Below, one piece after another: positions 17,510 through 25,307 of a DNA stretch of 64,000 bases. Under the pieces are notes generated by a model that made no database searches, was not told the origin of the DNA, and saw only the letters and a list, made by a program, of their open reading frames with translations. Both the position numbers and the translations under genes were made by a program. Each line of letters starts with the position of its first letter. Position 1 is the stretch's first letter. The stretch comes from Pinibacter soli (GTDB taxonomy: Bacteria > Bacteroidota > Bacteroidia > Chitinophagales > Chitinophagaceae): positions 491,897 through 555,896 of the forward strand of contig NZ_JASBRG010000007.1 of assembly GCF_029961145.1 (NCBI RefSeq), in the 5' to 3' direction.

Positions 17510-18589
17510 CTAAATCGTTTCCGCCAACACCTTCATTAACACCTTCTCCTCTCCCGTCAAATCCGTCTTATTGTCCGGTTCTTCGATTTTATCTAGCGCC
17601 GTTATGTATTTTTTCAGATTGTTTTCTTCATACATCTTTATCAGGCCGGGATGGACATAATATTTCTTGCAAACGGCCCGGGTGTTTCCCAATTTTTGGC
17701 TCACCTCATCCAACACTGCCACCACATTTTTCTTTCCTTCAGTCGATGTTGCCGCTTCTCCCATCGATTTAAAAGCACGTAATGCATTCAAGGTTCCCGC
17801 CCATGTACGAAAATCTTTTGCTGTAAAATCCGCTCCCGTGGCTTCTTTGATATAATTGTTCACTGCCCCGGAATCGATTGACTTGCGATTGTTTTCGCTG
17901 TCATAAAATTGAAAAAGTTCCTTGCCGGGAATATCGCGGCACGCCTCGACAATTTTCGCGAGCCTTTTGTTAGTGAGAGAAACATTGTGATACACGCCTT
18001 TTTTTCCTTTGAAAGAAAAAGAAATTTTGTCTCCTTTTACAGAAACATGTTTATCCTTTAAAGTAGTGAGCCCATAAGATCCATACAGCTTTTCGTAACC
18101 TTCATTGCCGATGCGTATGTAAGTGCGTTCCATCAGCGAGATCACAGTTGCTATGACTTTATCCGCATTCAATTCTTTGGAAACAATGTCTTGTTCAATC
18201 TTTGCACGTAGTGCCGGAATCATTTTTCCAAACTCCAACATGCGATGAAATTTTGTTTCATTGCGCAACACATTCCAAAGCGGATGGTAACGGTACTGCT
18301 TGCGTCCGCGTGCATCAAGGCCCGCGGCCTGAATGTGCCCTTCAGGTAATGTGCATATCCATACATTTTTCCATGCCGGCGGAATAACCAGCTTCTTGAA
18401 TCTAAGCAACTCATCTTTGCTCTTCACAAGTTTATCTTCAAGATAGTAACTGAATCCCTTTCCTTTCTTCACGCGCACAATTCCGGGATCACTAACAGAC
18501 ACGTATACCAAATGCGCCACTTTCGCAGACTCTTTGTAATCTGCAGCTATTCGTAGAAATTGCGGGTGCGATAATTTAAGAGCTTCCAT
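17510..18589 (-). CDS. DNA topoisomerase IB (poxvirus/Deinococcus type)
   Basis: 359 residues. The N-terminal beta domain contains IPPAWKNVWIC and ARGRKQYRYHPLW. The catalytic domain has RTYIRIGNEGYEKLYGSYG (catalytic R159), AKDFRTWAGTLNAL (R261) and CKKYYVHPGLI with the nucleophile Tyr at about 311. The enzyme relaxes supercoils through a 3'-phosphotyrosyl intermediate. In many bacteria this gene is accessory and belongs to stress or general-stress sets, matching the YciE-like and DUF6496 genes nearby. Confidence 0.95.
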   Translation of the reverse strand: MEALKLSHPQFLRIAADYKESAKVAHLVYVSVSDPGIVRVKKGKGFSYYLEDKLVKSKDELLRFKKLVIPPAWKNVWICTLPEGHIQAAGLDARGRKQYRYHPLWNVLRNETKFHRMLEFGKMIPALRAKIEQDIVSKELNADKVIATVISLMERTYIRIGNEGYEKLYGSYGLTTLKDKHVSVKGDKISFSFKGKKGVYHNVSLTNKRLAKIVEACRDIPGKELFQFYDSENNRKSIDSGAVNNYIKEATGADFTAKDFRTWAGTLNALRAFKSMGEAATSTEGKKNVVAVLDEVSQKLGNTRAVCKKYYVHPGLIKMYEENNLKKYITALDKIEEPDNKTDLTGEEKVLMKVLAETI

Positions 18590-18636
18590 GTTTGATATTT
18601 AAAACTGAACGCTTAATGCTTACGCTAGTAGCAAAA

Positions 18637-18690
18637 AACGCATAACACGCAACGCAGAGGTTCCTGCGTTAGGCGTTATGCGTTCAGCTT
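18637..18690 (-). terminator. Terminator of the YciE/YciF-like gene
   Basis: A long two-part stem (AACGCATAAC with GTTATGCGTT, and AACGCAG with CTGCGTT inside) spans 18637-18684. On the reverse strand it ends in six T. It lies 15 nt after the stop at 18700. Confidence 0.75.
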
Positions 18691-18699
18691 TAGGCAAAA

Positions 18700-19284
18700 C
18701 TATTCTTCCTCATCCTCTGCAGCATTATTGATATGCGCTTCGGCGATTTTTGTTAATAACTTATCAGCGTTTTTTTCTTCCTGTAAAGTTTGTGCAAGCA
18801 AATCAGCTACATCGTTCTTGCCCATTGTAGTGGCAAGCTGATGAAGACTACCGTATGTCGTGATCTCATAGTGTTCTACTTTTTGCGCAGCCAGGATCAA
18901 ACCTACATCGCGAGTGCTGGTGCCTTCTTCAGTTTCTTCAACGATGCTTTCCCCTTCTTTAAGGATACCTTCCATTGCATCGCATTTTTTTGCTTTGGGT
19001 GTTTCTCCCAACAACTCAAAAACGCGTTCAAGACGAGTTACATGTCCTTCTGTTTGTTTCAGGTGATCTGCAAATGCATTGGCAAGCTCATCTGAATTAG
19101 CTGCTTTTTGCATTTTTGGTAACGCTTTTATAATGTGCTTCTCTGCCCAATAGATGTCCTTTATTTCTTCCACAAAAAAATCAGCCAGCATCGATTTAAC
19201 TGTTTTGTTTTTTGAAGAAGATGGTTTTTTTGTTGCGGTGGCAGCAGCCGCTTTGCCATTTGTACTTTTTGTTGTTTTTTCCAT
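18700..19284 (-). CDS. YciE/YciF-type ferritin-like protein (DUF892)
   Basis: 194 residues. A Lys/Thr/Ala-rich basic leader of about 25 residues precedes a four-helix ferritin-like domain. It has the DUF892 pattern LADFFVEEIKDIYWAEKHI, then HLKQTEGHVTRLE, ILAAQKVEHYEITTYGSLH and TLQEEKNADKLLTKIAE, which supply the Glu/His metal ligands. Members are stress-induced and may bind a di-iron centre. The basic leader could contact DNA. It is followed by its own terminator. Confidence 0.92.
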   Translation of the reverse strand: MEKTTKSTNGKAAAATATKKPSSSKNKTVKSMLADFFVEEIKDIYWAEKHIIKALPKMQKAANSDELANAFADHLKQTEGHVTRLERVFELLGETPKAKKCDAMEGILKEGESIVEETEEGTSTRDVGLILAAQKVEHYEITTYGSLHQLATTMGKNDVADLLAQTLQEEKNADKLLTKIAEAHINNAAEDEEE

Positions 19285-19390
19285 AAAATGAAAATTTAAT
19301 TATTGATTAAAATGTTTGGTATTTGATAAAAGTCAAAATAAGAGACAGTGTCCTTCAGCTTTTACTTTTCACTTTTGAATTTTACTTCTG

Positions 19391-19774
19391 CTACGATATC
19401 GGGGATTTCTTATGAATGTCTTCAACTTGTTTTAGAAAGCGCCCTATTTGCATGTCTGCATAAACGCCGTAAGCATCAACAAGTGTTCCTTTCGAACCGT
19501 TTCCGGTTTCGATCACATACAATATTGCATTGTCATCCGGATCTGATGCACCTTCAAACCTGTAGAAATCTACTACTCTGACATCATCCGGTTTATACAC
19601 CTGTTCTGTCTGAAGAGAAAGCAGGCCCTTTTCGTTCACTTTAAAATCCTGCGTGTAACCATTGTTTACAGCTTTGTTAATGCAGTAGCGCATGTCACGC
19701 ATTTCTTGTAAATGATATTCAGGTCGCATAACAGTATTTTCAGGATGTCCAGTAAATACCTTGCCGTTTGACAT
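19391..19774 (-). CDS. Conserved small protein often mislabelled PRPP synthetase
   Basis: 127 residues from MSNGKVF; the open frame extends to 19813. The core reads CINKAVNNGYTQDFKV, then VVDFYRFEGASDPDDNAILY and GTLVDAYGVYAD. This is a small Bacteroidota family frequently annotated as phosphoribosylpyrophosphate synthetase. It lacks the PRPP-binding motif and is far too short for that enzyme. Function is unknown. It sits between stress-type genes. Confidence 0.75.
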   Translation of the reverse strand: MSNGKVFTGHPENTVMRPEYHLQEMRDMRYCINKAVNNGYTQDFKVNEKGLLSLQTEQVYKPDDVRVVDFYRFEGASDPDDNAILYVIETGNGSKGTLVDAYGVYADMQIGRFLKQVEDIHKKSPIS

Positions 19775-19936
19775 CCTTGTAAAGACTGGAAAAATGTAGC
19801 CAGAAATCCCCAAATTCAGGCTTTTCGCCTCTTAGCAGGAACGGTAGGATTTTTAATGAATATACAGTGGCTTATGTGGCAATAGTTTCACACTTGTGTT
19901 CACATATCCTATTTATTAATCGTTAAATTTCATGTT

Positions 19937-20227
19937 ATGCCAAAATATTCAAAAGCAACCCAAAACGTGGTTGAAGAAGATATGCACAGATTTAAAAAAG
20001 GCACATTGAAAAGCGGACCCGGCGGCAAAGGCGGCACTGTTAAAAATCCCAAACAGGCAGTTGCCATTGCGTTAAGTGAAGCAAGAGAAAAAGGAATGAA
20101 GGCACCGGAAAAAGCCACCTCTAAGCGGGCTGCGCCAAAACGTGCAACGGCGAAGAAAGCTGCGCCGAAGAAAGCTGCGGCTAAGCGAGCAGCTCCAAAG
20201 AAGGCGGCACGCAGAATGGCGAAATAG
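19937..20227 (+). CDS. DUF6496 protein with histone-H1-like basic tail
   Basis: 96 residues. Residues 1-50 form the DUF6496 domain (VVEEDMHRFKKGTLKSGPGG, then VKNPKQAVAIALSEAREKG). Residues 51-96 are a repetitive tail of KKAAPKRA-type units built of Lys, Arg, Ala and Pro, like bacterial histone-H1 homologues. I infer a DNA-binding, chromatin-like role. The neighbours (topoisomerase IB, ferritin-like protein) fit a DNA-protection group. It is followed immediately by an inverted-repeat spacer. Confidence 0.85.
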   Translation: MPKYSKATQNVVEEDMHRFKKGTLKSGPGGKGGTVKNPKQAVAIALSEAREKGMKAPEKATSKRAAPKRATAKKAAPKKAAAKRAAPKKAARRMAK

Positions 20228-20230
20228 CCA

Positions 20231-20379
20231 AATTAATAATTAATAATTAACAATTAATAGTGGGTGAGCGAAATGTAGTACTTCATGCTTTTTCAAATAA
20301 TAATAAGACGTACCATTTCTGAAAACTAAATGTCATTTTGTTGTAACAACTACTAATTCTTAATTATTAATTATTAATT
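20231..20379. repeat. AT-word inverted repeat spacer element
   Basis: The left arm 20231-20260 (AATTAATAATTAATAATTAA and so on) and the right arm 20350-20379 (ACTAATTCTTAATTATTAATT and so on) are inverted with a 90-nt centre. It starts 4 nt after the DUF6496 stop. It belongs to the same family as 22766-22904, 34806-34935 and 63024-63058. Confidence 0.75.
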
Positions 20380-20418
20380 CCGAATTGCTCTCTATCACTC
20401 AAACATAAACCACCCACT

Positions 20419-20976
20419 ATGCAACTCAATCTGGTAAAAGAACTTCAGGAATATATGGGGACAAACATTAACAAAATTGACCCCAACACGCAGGAACTTA
20501 AAGAAGTAGATTTTGCACACAGATATGATAAACTGGCACAGGCAGGCGTTCCGACTGTTTTAACAGTGTTGTACAAATATACACACACCCTCGATGGTGG
20601 CGCAAAACTGCTCAAGCGCGATCCGGCTACTAATGTGCTGGCAGATATGCTTGGTACAAACTATACGGACGTGGTGAACAAGATAGCTGACTATTCCGGC
20701 TTTTCAGAAATGTATACCGCCGGCGTGCTGGATAACCTTGCAGTGCAGGCAGTGAAACTTCTTAACGAACAGGCAGGCAATGATCCCGTGAAGGCCCAGT
20801 CGCTACTGGCAGATCAGCGTCATGAAATTTTAACGCACCTACCAGCTTCCATAGAATTGGGTAAAGCCCTGGACGATACAACCATCGATGACAGAACAAA
20901 CAAGATGGAAGGCCCTGTTTCAAATCTGTTACATACTATTGAAAACTTTTTTGCTTCATCACCTGTTAAAAAGTGA
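20419..20976 (+). CDS. Uncharacterised conserved helical protein
   Basis: 185 residues, no signal peptide. Mostly helical; the middle contains DKLAQAGVPTVLTVLYKYTH and ADMLGTNYTDVVNKIADYSG, suggesting a compact alpha fold. A C-terminal helix (VSNLLHTIENFFAS) ends the protein. I do not recognise the family; a distant DUF937-like fold is conceivable. A terminator follows, so it is probably monocistronic. Confidence 0.6.
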   Translation: MQLNLVKELQEYMGTNINKIDPNTQELKEVDFAHRYDKLAQAGVPTVLTVLYKYTHTLDGGAKLLKRDPATNVLADMLGTNYTDVVNKIADYSGFSEMYTAGVLDNLAVQAVKLLNEQAGNDPVKAQSLLADQRHEILTHLPASIELGKALDDTTIDDRTNKMEGPVSNLLHTIENFFASSPVKK

Positions 20977-21004
20977 TGCGCTAACAATAAGAACTTAAAT
21001 AAAT

Positions 21005-21061
21005 GTGAGCAGTTAAGTGGTGAGAATGAATTGCATATCACAACTTTCTGCTCACTTTTTT
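21005..21061 (+). terminator. Intrinsic terminator of the 20419-20976 gene
   Basis: GTGAGCAG (21005-21012) pairs with CTGCTCAC (21048-21055), followed by six T. It ends exactly before the ATG at 21062, arguing against the longer start of the next gene at 21017. Confidence 0.65.
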
Positions 21062-22768
21062 ATGCAAATGCGAAAGAATATATTACTCTACATCCTGATC
21101 GGAATATTGATACTGGGATTAGGCACATACCTATTCCTTAAAAGCTATTTTAAATCCAGCAATGTTGAAAGGCGGCTCTCGCAACGTATAGAGAAGACTG
21201 TACATGAAGCAACTGGCGGCCTTTACAAAATATACATTAATAAAACAGAAGTTGATATTGACAATTTAAGCGTCACTCTCCGTGACATACATTTTGCAAT
21301 TGATTCATCCGTACTTAAAACGCTGAGACCCGCTGACATCCCTGCCAATACAGTTGATATCGTGCTAAAAAAGCTGGAGATAAAAAATGTGGATGCCTAC
21401 AAACTGCTAACAGAGAAAGGAGTTGATCTCCGCAAGATATTATTGGATGATGCAACGATTAAAATGTATCACTTTGATTCCGTAAAAAAGAAAACAGAAG
21501 TTGATACAACGATAAAGATCACCACGCTATATGACAAGATCAACAAGGATATTAGCTCGATAAGGATCGACACACTTTCACTTCACAATGCGTCCTTCGC
21601 GTATTATGGCACGAATCAACATTATAAGGAAACCGACGTAAATCGTATAAGTGCAGATCTTTTCAATGTCCTTATAGATTCTACCACGCGAGGCAATACC
21701 GACAGATTTCTATATTCCAGCGATGCAAGGATTTATGTTGACAGTTTTTCAATGCCGCTGAGTAAGGCTATGTACAAACTTTCATTAGCAAAGCTGTACG
21801 TACAGATAAAGGGAAAAACCATAACGACTATTAAAGACCTTAAACTGCACCCGCTATATGACAAAGATGATTTTGCAAAACATCTGGGGCACCAGATTGA
21901 CAGGTTTGACATAAGGGCGCCTGAATTCACTATGGATAATTTTGACTACAGTGAATTTCTTAACAACCGTTCTATTCTGGCCGATAAAATTCTTTTATCG
22001 GATGCTCACATTGAGGTATACCAGGACAGGACGGCGCCGCCAAATAACAAATCAAAAGTAGGTGGATATCCGCACCAGCTCTTAAGTAAACTTGACGTAC
22101 CGGTGCGTGTGCCATATATCAAAGTACAAAACGCAACGGTTGCCTACAAAGAAAAAAGTGCGGACACAAAAAAGGTGGGTGTAATAAGTTTTACAAAAGT
22201 TAATGGAGATATAAACAATCTAAGCAACATTGAAGGAAGTGGCGTAATGAATATTGCAATCACCGCGAGATTCATGGGTGAGGCACCTCTTGATGCACAC
22301 TTTGTTTTTCCTAACAATCCGGCTAACGGAGAATTTAAAGTGAGTGGAAAATTCGGCGCGTTTGATGGCAAAATTCTTAACCAGGTTACCATTCCACTTG
22401 GCGAAGTAAAGATCAACAGTGCGAACATTAAACTCCTCTCATTCAACATGACTGCAAACGACACTCGATCAAATGGCAAGATCACATTCCTCTACGACAA
22501 CGTTGATATTGAAATGCTGAAGCGCGACACATCAAGTCCGACCGGCTTTAAAAAGCGCGGCTTCATTACTTTTCTTGCCAATAAAATTTTATTGAAAAAG
22601 AAAAATAAGGCGAATGACAATCGTCCCGATGTCGTAAACGTTCAATATGAAAGAGACGTTACAAAGTCCATGTTTAATCTCATCTGGAAAACCATTTTCT
22701 ACGGCATTAAAGAACAGGTTGGTGCGGGAGGAATGGGGAAGGATAAGGAAAGAGCGACGGTGAAGTAA
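21062..22768 (+). CDS. Large AsmA/DUF748-like periplasmic protein with N-terminal anchor
   Basis: 568 residues from MQMRKNILLYILIG. A single N-terminal membrane helix (LYILIGILILGLGTYLFL) anchors a long beta-rich periplasmic region. It has repeated strand patterns such as IYINKTEVDIDNLSVTLRDI and, near the C-terminus, PLGEVKINSANIKLLSFNMT. This layout resembles AsmA/DUF748-type bridge proteins that span the periplasm and may carry lipid. The match is by architecture only. The alternative start at 21017 would include the terminator of the upstream gene. Confidence 0.65.
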   Translation: MQMRKNILLYILIGILILGLGTYLFLKSYFKSSNVERRLSQRIEKTVHEATGGLYKIYINKTEVDIDNLSVTLRDIHFAIDSSVLKTLRPADIPANTVDIVLKKLEIKNVDAYKLLTEKGVDLRKILLDDATIKMYHFDSVKKKTEVDTTIKITTLYDKINKDISSIRIDTLSLHNASFAYYGTNQHYKETDVNRISADLFNVLIDSTTRGNTDRFLYSSDARIYVDSFSMPLSKAMYKLSLAKLYVQIKGKTITTIKDLKLHPLYDKDDFAKHLGHQIDRFDIRAPEFTMDNFDYSEFLNNRSILADKILLSDAHIEVYQDRTAPPNNKSKVGGYPHQLLSKLDVPVRVPYIKVQNATVAYKEKSADTKKVGVISFTKVNGDINNLSNIEGSGVMNIAITARFMGEAPLDAHFVFPNNPANGEFKVSGKFGAFDGKILNQVTIPLGEVKINSANIKLLSFNMTANDTRSNGKITFLYDNVDIEMLKRDTSSPTGFKKRGFITFLANKILLKKKNKANDNRPDVVNVQYERDVTKSMFNLIWKTIFYGIKEQVGAGGMGKDKERATVK

Positions 22769-22904
22769 TTAATAATTAAGAATTAATAGAGTGGTTTGCG
22801 AAATGAAATACAATACACCAATAAAGTAAAAATTGCATCCTCTCGAAAGCTTGAATTCCATCTCTGCGCAGCACCTATTAATTCTTAATTATTAATTATT
22901 AATT
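22766..22904. repeat. AT-word inverted repeat spacer element
   Basis: The left arm overlaps the stop codon at 22766-22768 and runs to 22789; the right arm is 22875-22904. The right arm shares GCACCTATTAATTCTTAATT with 63024 and 34910. It fills the convergent spacer between two genes and could terminate both. Confidence 0.75.
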
Positions 22905-22909
22905 GCTCT

Positions 22910-23494
22910 CTACCCCCCTGCTTTCACCTCCACATTTGGGTCCTTCGCCACAGCAGCCCGATGCAGAATAATCTTTTCACTTTGCATGTCGAAGGATAGT
23001 TCGATCCAGCCATAGTAGGTTTTATCGCCTTTGAGAATGCTTACCGGCTGGTACGCGTGAGCAACTTGTTTCCAATTGCCCGACCATGATGTTCCGTTCT
23101 CTTCAATGATCTTTTGCGCAATCACAACATGCGAGGCATTGTACCAATGAAAACCTTCGGGCGGCAACGATCCAATCTTATCGCCTTTTTGCAGCACCGG
23201 AGTTTCTTCATTGCCGTTTACCAGGCAGTTCGTGTAAAATTTGGAAACGATGTAGTACTGACGGTAATCCCTTCTTAGGACCGGATCACCAACAAGAAGT
23301 GTTGAAAAAGAGAAATCGGCCTCACCATCTTTGTTCAGGTCCAGGGAATAGCTTGAGTTAAATCCGACTGCTTTGTCATTCAGTTCGGTGTATTCCATTT
23401 TCGGATCATCAGTTTTCGGAGGGCATTCACAGGTGGTCTTTTTACAGCCTGTAGCAAGTAATAGAGCGGTCAACGCACACAAATACCATTGCAT
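22910..23494 (-). CDS. Hypothetical lipoprotein
   Basis: 194 residues from MQWYLCALTALLLATGCKK, a clear lipoprotein signal with Cys 17. The open frame extends 13 codons further upstream without signal character. The mature protein has SLDLNKDGEADFSF, a short Ca-binding-like DxNxDG motif, then a beta-rich domain ending HRAAVAKDPNVEV. I do not recognise the family. Lipoproteins of this kind in Bacteroidota are often surface exposed. Confidence 0.7.
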   Translation of the reverse strand: MQWYLCALTALLLATGCKKTTCECPPKTDDPKMEYTELNDKAVGFNSSYSLDLNKDGEADFSFSTLLVGDPVLRRDYRQYYIVSKFYTNCLVNGNEETPVLQKGDKIGSLPPEGFHWYNASHVVIAQKIIEENGTSWSGNWKQVAHAYQPVSILKGDKTYYGWIELSFDMQSEKIILHRAAVAKDPNVEVKAGG

Positions 23495-23657
23495 GAGGAA
23501 ATATTTAAGGTTAATGGGATCAATGCGAGGCACGAAGCCTGCACCGAAACTTCTTTAAAAAATGTTGTCTCCATTCTGACCACCATGCAAAGGAAAACGT
23601 TACAGAAAAATGGGTCTATAAGAAAACTTTAACATTTCAATTTACTTAAGAATTGGA

Positions 23658-23950
23658 AATTAATGCCGTTATCTTAAGAATAGCCTCCGGAGATTGCTTC
23701 GACCCATTCCCTGCAATTCAGAAATATTTTCCTTTTACAATCTCGATTCTCGGCAGGGTCTCGCAATGACGGCGCTACTATTTTGAACTTTAGCCAACAA
23801 CCTGCTATTGCAGAATTCGAAAGTTGCACGTCATTGCGAGCCCCTGTGGAGGATAAATGATTGAACTATAACAAGTAAAATAAACAAACGAGAATGGGCG
23901 AAGCAATCTCATGCCGAAGGTGTACCCTTAAGGAAACGACATTGAATTAG
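23658..23950. mobile_element. Divergent MITE-like element
   Basis: The termini AATGCCGTTATCTTAAG (left) and CTTAAGGAAACGACATTGAATT (right) are imperfect inverted repeats related to the ends of the 209-bp elements at 31691 and 34932. Inside, AGATTGCTTCG / CGAAGCAATCT and CTCGCAATGACG / CGTCATTGCGAG form a second, nested set of inverted repeats. It encodes no protein. It lies in the spacer between a lipoprotein gene and the GH18 gene. Confidence 0.6.
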
Positions 23951-24071
23951 GAATTAAGAATTCTTCTCGTGTAACAGAAAAAAATGAAGTCAAGTTCTCC
24001 CAACTCCGGATCGTTCGAAAAAAGTAAGCCCTACTAGTTTGTGAAGAATTCTTAATTCCTAATTCTTAATT
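23942..24071. repeat. AT-word inverted repeat after the GH18 gene
   Basis: TTGAATTAGGAATTAAGAAT (23942 onward) faces GAATTCTTAATTCCTAATTC (24046 onward). The right arm overlaps the GH18 stop codon at 24066. It abuts the right end of the divergent MITE. Confidence 0.7.
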
Positions 24072-25178
24072 ACCAAAGGTGCTCGTAATCTCCGCCAACA
24101 AATACCCTTTCCTATCATCCGCATATTCCCAAAACATCACACCTGCAAGTTTGTGGCGAAGCACATATTTGCATTTGTATTTTACGGAACGTTCATCATC
24201 GTAGGAAATAAATTTCTTATCGGTAGCGTTGAAAATATATGGAGCTTTTGCCTTTTTGTCCCAATAACTGCGATAATCTTTTTGCGTAAGCAAACTATCC
24301 TTTATGTAGGAATAACCACCAACATGGGTATGGGATGTGATCTTGCTGTCGATGCCGCGTTTGGTATCTCCTTCAACGATCAGGCCTCTGCCATAAAACG
24401 CAATGCCCATAACAAGTTTACTAACCGGAACACCGGCAGAAACAAATGCGGCCACGGCTTTGTCGGCAGAGTTCGCCATCGAGTCTTTAGAAGCACTGTA
24501 CAAATTGGTGTGATGCGATGCTGTGCGCCAGCCGTAATCGTACGTCATCAAATTCACATAATCCAGATACTGTTGCGCCTTGCCCATTTCTGTGTGATGC
24601 AGGAAATTTAAGAAGCCGCCAACCGCAGTTGTCAGCAAATATTTCTTTCCCGTTGTTTGCTGCAGCGTATCCAGTTCTGCACGCAGCGCTTTAAACATCA
24701 GCGTATAGTTCTCTTTGTCTTCCGGGCGAAATACGTTTGAATCACCTCTCAAGCCGGGATATTCCCAATCTATATCAACACCATCCAAGTCATATTTCGC
24801 CATTATTGCAACAGCACTTTCTGCAAAAGCTTTCCGCGAAGTATCTGAAAGCACCGCATCGGAGAAATTCTTGCTCCATGTCCATCCTCCGATTGAAATA
24901 AGAATCTTAAGCGAAGGATTTTTCAATTTCAATCCGTTTAGATTCCTGAAGTTGATCGTGTCTGTCCTTTCATTGTGCAGATATGCACGGTTATTTTTTA
25001 CATCTACAAATGCATAGTTGATGTGTGTAAGTTTGTTTGCCTCAATGATTGAAGTATCCGCCAATCCTCTGTAACCACCAACATAGCCAATTACTACGGG
25101 TTTAGTCGTGCTTGCTTTTTGAGCAACAACGCAAGTCGCGAGCAAAGAGAAAAGAATTACAAAAGAGAATTGTTTCAT
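24066..25178 (-). CDS. Secreted GH18 chitinase-type glycosidase
   Basis: 370 residues with a signal peptide (MKQFSFVILFSLLATCVVAQ). A GH18 barrel follows: strand 3 motif KILISIGGWTWS (about 91-102) and the catalytic DGVDIDWEY with the proton donor Glu at about 139. The substrate-assisted motif is complete. LMTYDYGW supplies the later Tyr/Asp contacts, and MFWEYADDRKG ends the barrel. It should hydrolyse chitin or another N-acetylglucosamine glycan outside the cytoplasm. No carbohydrate-binding module is present. It lies apart from a SusCD pair, beside GH9. Confidence 0.93.
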   Translation of the reverse strand: MKQFSFVILFSLLATCVVAQKASTTKPVVIGYVGGYRGLADTSIIEANKLTHINYAFVDVKNNRAYLHNERTDTINFRNLNGLKLKNPSLKILISIGGWTWSKNFSDAVLSDTSRKAFAESAVAIMAKYDLDGVDIDWEYPGLRGDSNVFRPEDKENYTLMFKALRAELDTLQQTTGKKYLLTTAVGGFLNFLHHTEMGKAQQYLDYVNLMTYDYGWRTASHHTNLYSASKDSMANSADKAVAAFVSAGVPVSKLVMGIAFYGRGLIVEGDTKRGIDSKITSHTHVGGYSYIKDSLLTQKDYRSYWDKKAKAPYIFNATDKKFISYDDERSVKYKCKYVLRHKLAGVMFWEYADDRKGYLLAEITSTFGN

Positions 25179-25307
25179 CGTGTTGTTTTTATAAATAAAG
25201 ATTCACTGTGCTCTCCGAAGCTTCCAGCTTCGGAGTTCTATTCCGTTGCCTCTGCCAGCAATAAATCACTGAAAGCGATAGATTCATGCTGCAAGGATTC
25301 CCAACTC

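Noticed and set aside
17359-17772. 137-codon plus-strand frame
   Set aside because: It overlaps the topoisomerase IB gene in antisense and has no domain.
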